A stretch of 64,000 bases of DNA, taken from the NCBI GenBank assembly GCA_949825065.1, contig OX463839.1:32993540-33057539 (forward strand). Reading direction: 5' to 3'. Under the pieces are notes generated by a model, which saw nothing but the letters and a program-made list of their open reading frames with translations, searched no databases and was not told where the DNA came from. Shown here one piece after another: positions 60,101 through 64,000 of this stretch (positions are counted from its first letter, which is position 1; the number at the start of each line of letters is the position of its first letter). Position numbers and translations under genes: made by a program. The stretch comes from Odontocerum albicorne (taxonomy: Eukaryota > Arthropoda > Insecta > Trichoptera > Odontoceridae).

Positions 60101-61655
60101 GTTTCAGATATTTTTTTAATTTTCTTTTGGATTCATGGGTATTTTCAATATTTTTAAGGTTCAACGGAAGGTTGAAACTATTTTTTTCCAAGATAGAGAA
60201 AATAATTTTGAGAATGCTTAGGGTTTAATATCGGGATTTTAATGTAATTCTGATATCTTGCAGATATATTAACTTGAAAGTTATTTATCTATTTTCTTTA
60301 AAAGTTTTGATGTTGAAGTTTTATGTGTTTTGATTTAATATTTTTAATTGAATCGTATTTAAACATGCCTTCAAAATAAAATACAGTTACCCCTTAAAAA
60401 TTAATAAAAACAGATTTAATATTTTAACTTAATGCTAAATCGAAGGTATTGTCGGAAGGTCGGTGGTAAATTAGCGTGAAGGGGTGTTCAACGGAATAAT
60501 TATTTTAAGCTATAATTAAGTTTTATTGGGTATTTTCGATTTTTCAAAAGTAATTTTGATTTTTAAGCAGGCCCTTTCGCGGCCCAGTACCAATTACCCA
60601 GTACCGGTACCGGGCCGCGGCCCGGCGGTTGGGGACCACTGCTCTAGGGAATATGATGACCATTGTGACCTAGTTGATAAGATGCCTGTCTTTCGACCCG
60701 GGGGTTATGGGTTCGATTACAGTTGGTACTCCCATTGACACTCAGGGTTATTTTCAGTTTGATCATAGCCATTGGGTCTCATTAGTGCAGATCAGTTTCA
60801 CTGCATTATTCATTAGCAAGTTCTGTGTTCGAAAATATTTAAAATAGAGTACTCGAGACTATGGTCAAAACCGTAAACTAAATCAGGTCCAAAGGACTAA
60901 ATCACTAATAGTTTGTAACACCTTCAAAAGATTGAATATAAAATTCTACCATACTACACAGATTAATTGGTTGTCATTGTCATGCCACAATGTACTCAAG
61001 AAATTTTAAATATTTTTGAAGAAAATAATATTGCTCCAAGAAATTGAACAACAGGAAGTATCATATTTGATGAATCAGTCACGTGTACAACATCTGGCTT
61101 TCTTTGTCGATATTACAGTTCACTCAAGAATCTTAACATACAACTACAGGGGAAATATTAGTATATGATTAGTAACAGACATTCACTTGCTAGTTTTCAA
61201 AAAAGTTGACTGTCTGGCAAAACCATTTAAAAGATAACGTTGTAGGTCGTTTACGGTCCGCATGTGATACACTATTATAGGAAATGAAATTAAATTAAAT
61301 TAATACCTCGGATGGAAGAGAATTGTCAGAATATGGATAATATTGTATTATAGAAATAATGCTGAATATTAAAAATTACAGCATCATGAACAAGAAATTT
61401 ATGATGATTATAAATGTTTGATATATCATATTGAAATATTTTACCTTTAATTTAACTCCTCCAAGGCCTCTATTGTTAAATATCACTGTTCGAACACCAA
61501 TAGAAAGGGCTCCATTCACGAGGCACTTGATGTACTCGGCCTGGCTTGCTCCAGTAAGACCAGGCAAGATGATCACAACTGGGCTGCCGGGGGCACAGCC
61601 CTCTTCCATCCAGTCCAGGGCCACTTCACCCCCATCTGCTAACCGTATCACTTCC
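38912..61655 (-). CDS. ABHD1/ABHD3-type alpha/beta hydrolase, gene span
   Basis: Five exons in transcript order: 61655-61445, 51483-51279, 51082-50976, 42609-42414, 39111-38912, all GT/AG with matching phases, about 273 residues. Members are membrane-anchored serine hydrolases; vertebrate ABHD3 is a phospholipase acting on unusual phosphatidylcholines. The sequence shows VVIILPGLTGASQAEYIK, FNNRGLGG, the nucleophile elbow GISMGG, the acid in AADDPLQP and the His in ARGGHIGFMEGIWP, so the triad is complete. The N-terminal membrane anchor exon(s) should lie to the right; none was recognised up to 64000. ABHD1 versus ABHD3 orthology cannot be settled here. Introns reach 10 kb and carry many transposons. 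Confidence 0.92.
39455..40701 (+). mobile_element. DD41D-type Tc1/mariner relic in hydrolase intron
   Basis: Ends of about 40 bp: CAGGTTGGGGCATGAATTTTG versus CAGGGTGGGACTTGAATCTTG. Left flank TA; right flank decayed (TG). The + strand at 40007 reads MSNEANFDLNGNVNKQSCHI and YLLSKSIIGPYFFNKVQP, the same transposase family as 10888-13430. Heavily decayed. Confidence 0.75.
40704..42413. other. hydrolase intron sequence
   Basis: A 116-residue minus frame (40947-41297) contains IECIRSLYKKGRESRLNFHY and KYDKLLEKKSRLSIDLFLIE and looks too orderly for noise, but I do not recognise it and see no splice or TE context. Otherwise nothing. Confidence 0.35.
42414..42609 (-). CDS. hydrolase exon 4 (catalytic Asp)
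   Basis: Acceptor ATTCCAG, donor GTAACT. Encodes GNWDFEEIKQSKTVREFDAA, FTSKHFGYKDVEDYYNAA, IPVLCLSAADDPLQPLE. The second D of AADDPLQP is the likely catalytic acid. Confidence 0.92.
43160..44914 (+). pseudogene. piggyBac transposase A (frameshifted)
   Basis: Four shifted frames. N-terminus (MAERARKKTHRACN from about 43184) has an acidic region and RDIPPKKTKNEEWIWN-like text. The DDD transposase core then reads DEIQAFFGICILQSQVKKNT, LSIDESLMKFRG (first Asp), TLFLDNWYSY (second), GMGGVDRNDQ (third). C-terminus has a Cys/His-rich end, WECEKCLVALHMPECFKSYH. Breaks fall near 43580, at 44186 (stop after YSYFSI, with a short deletion) and near 44400. Not functional, but all three catalytic Asp codons survive. 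Confidence 0.88.
44993..47162 (-). mobile_element. piggyBac element B, innermost
   Basis: 2,170 bp. Ends CCGTTTGAGTGCC and, on the other strand, CCGTTTGATTGCC; TTAA at 44989-44992 and 47163-47166. The right subterminal region carries repeats of a TCGACGA-type motif (for example 47093-47149), likely transposase-binding sites. Confidence 0.95.
45234..46905 (-). pseudogene. piggyBac transposase B, nearly intact
   Basis: Start MSDSGSDDFHSSNSSSSRSS (46905) with a Ser/acidic head. Then YWSTDSRGIPWFKQMFSRNR, QLSIDESLVG (first Asp), frameshift near 46060-46120, YHIFVDNFFTSIQLAKTL (second Asp), KYMGGIDESDK (third). After a second frameshift near 45430 the C-terminal cysteine-rich domain reads RRCVVCSNKDGAGLRRSTTI, CAYCKKGVHTACVGKHSC. 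Two single-base-type shifts are the only damage I see, so it is younger than element A, as nesting requires. Confidence 0.92.
48630..49914 (-). mobile_element. near-intact cecropia-type mariner
   Basis: 1,285 bp. Ends TTAGGTCCTTACATATGAAA on both strands, essentially identical, with TA at 48628-48629 and 49915-49916. Starts about 310 bp beyond the right end of the split mariner. Confidence 0.96.
48708..49725 (-). pseudogene. cecropia-type mariner transposase, one frameshift
   Basis: Start MENLKYRVIYEYEFHRGTSA (49725) runs to YGDGAAKE, then a one-base-type shift near 49610-49620 in an A-rich run (AAAAGAAAAC), after which the frame is open to the stop (KTVRFWFQRFRSGNFDLQNK ... DSNGTYFD). All catalytic motifs are present: TCDEKWILYDNRKRS, LLHDNARPHTA, SPDLAPTDYYFF. 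The same family order as the transposase domain of human SETMAR (Hsmar1). Could be an assembly homopolymer error, in which case the gene is intact. Confidence 0.92.
49917..50975. other. hydrolase intron sequence
   Basis: AT-rich, no recognised repeat ends or exon. The 93-residue minus frame at 50133-50414 has no features. Confidence 0.4.
50976..51082 (-). CDS. hydrolase exon 3
   Basis: Acceptor ATTTCTAG, donor GTAAGA. Encodes GSENLEKPYLNSMLCRHLAS, SLLKTIEECEPLKQVK; 'LEKP.N..L' is typical at this place in ABHD1/3 proteins. Confidence 0.9.
51279..51483 (-). CDS. hydrolase exon 2 (nucleophile Ser)
   Basis: Acceptor TTCTTACAG, donor GTGAGA. Encodes TPRLYCAANYEDLSEVVKHV, TTFLGATGISMGGLILGNYL. 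The Ser of GISMGG is the catalytic nucleophile. Confidence 0.94.
51745..52221. mobile_element. pogo/Tigger-type MITE
   Basis: 477 bp with ends CAGTAGAGCGCAGATTATCT and CAGTAGATCGCCAATTATTC on the other strand, flanked by TA (51743-51744, 52222-52223). The CAGTA...ATTATC pattern is typical of pogo/Tigger termini. No coding sequence. Confidence 0.8.
52815..53175 (-). repeat. two adjacent SINE copies, minus orientation
   Basis: Minus strand near 52935-52840 shows box A-like TGACCTTATTGGTAAGACAC. A second copy at 53170-52970 has the AAGGTTTCATTAAAGGCC / CTCTTTCTGGTTAGTTGG body. Family as 5444. Confidence 0.6.
53301..53472. repeat. 43-bp tandem repeat, four copies
   Basis: Unit starts AATTACATATAAAGCTTAAC and continues GAGAAATATATACAGTATAT. 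Copies start at 53301, 53344, 53387 and 53430 with exact 43-bp period and few changes. Confidence 0.92.
53590..53830 (+). pseudogene. LINE RT fragment
   Basis: Reads VVEMRAFRRIHWVKMYDSIR and SYEFYEKVYGC, the 'VEMRALRRI.GV...DRIRNE.I...CG' block of non-LTR RTs. Ends in TATGTATGTATA. Confidence 0.6.
53843..55244 (+). mobile_element. Harbinger-like element, MADF-containing
   Basis: Long imperfect inverted ends: GGCCACAC followed by TCGCTTGGTGCTTAGAG on the left and TCGCTAGGTGCTATGTG on the right (other strand). Flanks TAA and TTA. The right end contains the terminal motif CACTTTGGTGTGGCC twice. A MADF-domain reading at 54080-54235 gives YKKEPLWNPSSKLYKNVPVI, KSLWNEVAQEVNKDG; MADF proteins accompany many PIF/Harbinger elements. 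A second piece at 54644-54800 follows a TTATTTACAG acceptor: KSKSTVRRCIQRI, GEKFTTPGKKR, then shifted RPKKELDDFNICAIRQQIRN, a helix-turn-helix type shared with other arthropod transposon proteins. No nuclease domain seen. Confidence 0.6.
55665..55880 (-). repeat. SINE copy, minus orientation
   Basis: Minus strand: GGGTTTGATTCCTGTTGG box B-like, AAGGTCTCTTTAGTATC, TGGTAAGTTGGAAGAGATTG and GGTTGTACTTAATACAAC tail. Family as 5444. Confidence 0.65.
56340..56720 (+). pseudogene. possible LINE RT fragment
   Basis: Reads TEVQQGCVIGS then, after a gap and shifts, MEDLGYVNRITLSLR, recalling 'GV.QGC.LSP' and 'L.DLDYADDI.LLS' of RTE-type RTs. Weak. Confidence 0.35.
57051..57149. repeat. 32-bp direct repeat with TTACGA core
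   Basis: The segment beginning CCACCATTGTTACGATACTG occurs at 57051-57082 and again at 57118-57149; GTTACGAT is repeated between them. Confidence 0.85.
57150..58630. other. hydrolase intron sequence
   Basis: AT-rich with no supported gene or element ends. Confidence 0.4.
58640..58990 (+). pseudogene. LINE RT C-terminal relic
   Basis: Reads YEHVIKRGDGHMIRSTLKMD, GGRRGNKRLPS and, after stops, RLRTRRVDPK-stop-MG-stop-HQ, the standard ending 'TRRADPK.MG' of an insect non-LTR RT. Confidence 0.65.
59377..59444. repeat. 37-bp period tandem duplication
   Basis: GTTTGAAATTTCAAATCATA...GACTG occurs at 59377-59407 and 59414-59444. Confidence 0.85.
59846..60641. mobile_element. non-autonomous hAT element with GC-rich ends
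   Basis: 796 bp. Ends CAGTGGTCCCCAACC on both strands, and an exact 8-bp duplication CTCTAGGG (59838-59845, 60642-60649). Near the right end lies a GC-rich palindromic block (GTACCGGTACCGGGCCGCGG region, 60596-60630) in otherwise very AT-rich DNA. No transposase frame; the 100-residue minus frame inside is not one. Confidence 0.95.
60652..60790 (+). repeat. SINE head, partial
   Basis: Box A-like TGTGACCTAGTTGATAAGAT and box B-like ATGGGTTCGATTACAG, then a diverged body. It starts just past the hAT target duplication, so the hAT inserted immediately upstream of it. Confidence 0.6.
61445..61655 (-). CDS. hydrolase first recognised exon
   Basis: Acceptor CTTTTTAG, donor GTAAAA. Encodes EVIRLADGGEVALDWMEEGC, SPVVIILPGLTGASQAEYIK, GVRTVIFNNRGLGGVKLK. 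Contains the LPGLTG oxyanion-side loop and FNNRG motif. Starts in phase 1, so at least one exon lies further right. It is GC-richer than its surroundings. Confidence 0.94.
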
Positions 61656-63841
61656 CTAAAAAGGTGCAGCATATTCACATGTAGTGGTGATAGAATACTA
61701 AAAGACTCATTTTATGAATGTATATATGCAAAAAGGGGAATCCATAAAGATATATTTTTTGTTTATTTGAAATATCGAATAAGCATACCTCAAAATTGAA
61801 TTTCACCATGAAAAAAATTGTTCCATATAAACCCATACAAAGTGATTGGATGTTTCCTCAATTATATCAGAACAAGTAATATGTAGGTTGATGCAACTCT
61901 GTGTGCTACAACTACTGTTTGGTAAATTACGTGTTTCCCCATTTCAAATTAATCACATCTGGTTGCTTCGCATGCCGTGCAGCTGTAACTCTTCTTTGGA
62001 TAGTCTTTTACATGAACTCGACATTACGAGCCTTAACCAATAGAGGTATGCATCGCCATGACCTGCCTTAATGGTTAGAAGCAAGTTTCATTTGCCATCG
62101 AGAAATTCTACATTGTCTGAATGACTGGCCAAAATTATTAAAACAGCTGTAGAAGCAGTAAAGTAAAAATTTAAATAAAACATTTGTCAAGAGATCGAAG
62201 TGTACATTTTCATTTTCCTATCATACCAGAATATCATCAGCATACAACAGTCCAAATACATTTCCATTCCACATTTTCATCTTTGACACATAAGTATTCA
62301 TAAATTGTGAATAACCAGGATTATACAATAAATACCTATATGTGTATTTGATAATGATACACAGTAAAATGAAGGAATAATTGCATTAACGATATTTTAT
62401 AAGCTGAAAACTTATATAAATCATATATAGTTCATAAATCCTGGATCAAATGATCATTCTAGCTAGAGTAACACAAGTTATAAAAATCATAATTCATGAA
62501 CAGCACCGGTACAAAGACTGTAAAATAGGTGAATGGCTGCCGCTTAATCCTTGGAGATTCCGGTTTGCTTCTTGCGTTTTTGGTGAAGAGATTCGTCTTT
62601 GGCAGGTAGAAGTTTGTCGAAATAAAAACACGACGTTCCAGCTGATGAGAATATATTTAAGCCAGTGTTGTTTAATTAGTGTATACTTTTTAATCTCAAG
62701 TAGGATATATGCAGCCCATCGCTTATCGTAAGCCCCTTGATTTGACCGTGTAAGCCGTCATGGCTTCCAAGCATAACGCGCTGTCTGATCATCTATAGTG
62801 ATTACTTGCGAAGGCCATGAATAAGGAACATTTTATTACAATATGTGCAGGTATATAGTCACAAGAAATGGTAAAACATAGATGATACAATACAACAATA
62901 TACAGCAATCATTTCAAAAACAATTTTACAAATTAAATTTCCTAATTTCTGTGATGCATACATCCAGTACAATTAATAAAAACATTGTTAAAGATTCATA
63001 AATATAAATCAGATAAATATAGTAGTATGTCTAATTTAATTACAAGTTCACAGAAATTCAAAACTGATTAAATTAAGTAAAACATACATATTCAAAATGG
63101 AATTTTTTAAACATGCATTGTTGTCTTGACTAACTATTTAAGTCATGTGCAATCAATCAAGTTAAGGCTTATTTTAATAAGATCTAATACCGGTATAATA
63201 AGGTATTGTAATTTTATTTTACGAGTTTCTTGTCAGTTTTTAAGTAGATTATATCATAACATAATGTTATAAACCAGTTAGTTTATAATATTTAATTAAG
63301 TAAAAGATAGAGCTCAGTTTATCTAGTTTTAAAAGATAAAATAAATTATGTAAATAGTCATAAAAAATCGAATGATTAATTTCAAGAGAGCATTTTGTGC
63401 CTGCCTCAATCTTCCCTCCTTCGTGTAAATGGTTATTTTTATTAAATTATTTGTATAAAAACATCAAATCAATTTTTTTCAGAGATATAAAAAAAACAAA
63501 TCGATCCTCATAAGTCAAACCCCACGGTAAAACACTCTGAAAACTCTTCTCCAACTAATGAATCAATCTTGTGTATGTAAAAATTTCAAATTTTATATCA
63601 TGATTAAATTACAGTTAAATAAACGTTCCATACAAGCTCACAGGAAGCTGAATGTTCCTTAACTGTCATCAACTATTTCACTTATTTTTATTTTGACTAT
63701 TATCTTATTGTATATTTTCTTTCAGATAAGTTTTTGAGCTAGTGTTGTGCATTTTTGAGCTTTTTAAAGGCTAACTTAACACAAGATAGTTTCAAACATT
63801 ATATGGGAAAAATTCATACAATTTTCAATTTAAAAATAATT
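61656..63841. other. hydrolase intron or 5' flank
   Basis: No N-terminal exon found. A 42-bp segment (62665-62706) repeats 59240-59281 with two changes. Confidence 0.4.
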
Positions 63842-64000
63842 GCATTGGCTGCTCTTCATAACTGTGGCTTCCAAACATTAAATCACCCTCCCTACAGCTC
63901 AGACCTGGCTCTGTCTGACTATTATTTGTTTCCAAATATGAAAAAAAAACTACGATGGAAGAAATTTACGGACAATGAAGAAGTTAAAAGTGTAATTTCA
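63842..64000 (+). pseudogene. mariner transposase fragment at window edge
   Basis: Reads ALAALHNCGFQTLNHPPYSS, DLALSDYYLFPNMKK, then shifted KFTDNEEVKS. Same family as the element at 14343-15261 (about 14984-15095 there). The left boundary is abrupt with no terminal repeat; the right side is cut by the window. Confidence 0.8.

Noticed and set aside
59889..60191. 100-residue minus frame in the hAT element
   Set aside because: Low-complexity Phe/Tyr/Leu translation with no hAT motifs.
62450..62731. N-terminal hydrolase exon or separate gene
   Set aside because: Neither strand gives a hydrolase-like or splice-consistent reading.

Overview
The window is AT-rich animal nuclear DNA, almost certainly from an insect. 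Host genes are split by introns with ordinary GT/AG borders, and the rest is dominated by mariner/Tc1, hAT, piggyBac, pogo- and Harbinger-like DNA transposons, decayed LINE 3' ends and a tRNA-headed SINE. A LINE relic with CATA-rich 3' sequence weakly recalls Lepidoptera, but I cannot name the order. Most translated open frames are transposase debris.

Five host genes are supported. (1) 2270-2515, minus strand: the first two coding exons of a small secreted protein, unidentified, continuing off the left edge. (2) 3545-4939, plus: a complete single-exon ribophorin I, an oligosaccharyltransferase subunit. (3) 16544-31393, minus: nine coding exons of the eIF2B delta subunit (EIF2B4), only the extreme N-terminus missing. 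(4) 33845-33934, plus: the last coding exon of ZNF706, whose 5' exons must lie in or behind an assembly gap. (5) 38912-61655, minus: five exons of an ABHD1/ABHD3-type alpha/beta hydrolase that carry the whole Ser-Asp-His triad; its 5' end was not found.

Layout: 1-10.9 kb holds a deleted mariner, the secreted gene, ribophorin I, and a 2.1-kb hAT with an 8-bp target duplication. 10.9-16.5 kb is transposon-rich intergenic DNA, including a mariner nested in a DD41D-type element. 16.5-31.4 kb is EIF2B4, whose introns hold at least six TIR elements (two of them 7 bp apart), and whose first recognised exon begins in a five-fold tandem repeat that multiplies the 3' splice site. 31.8-33.4 kb is 1.39 kb of pure (AT)n followed by exactly 200 N. 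34-38.9 kb is quiet intergenic DNA. 38.9-61.7 kb is the hydrolase gene, whose introns carry the most striking structure: a mariner split by one piggyBac element, itself split by a second, each with an exact TTAA duplication. The same introns hold a near-intact cecropia-type mariner, a pogo-type MITE, a Harbinger-like element and a non-autonomous hAT. The right end is quiet and stops inside a mariner fragment.

The host genes are housekeeping (ER N-glycosylation, translation initiation, lipid/ester hydrolysis) and show no operon-like cooperation. EIF2B4 and ZNF706 point away from each other across the gap and could share a promoter region, which the gap prevents testing. I found no CRISPR array, true tRNA, rRNA gene or bacterial-type system.
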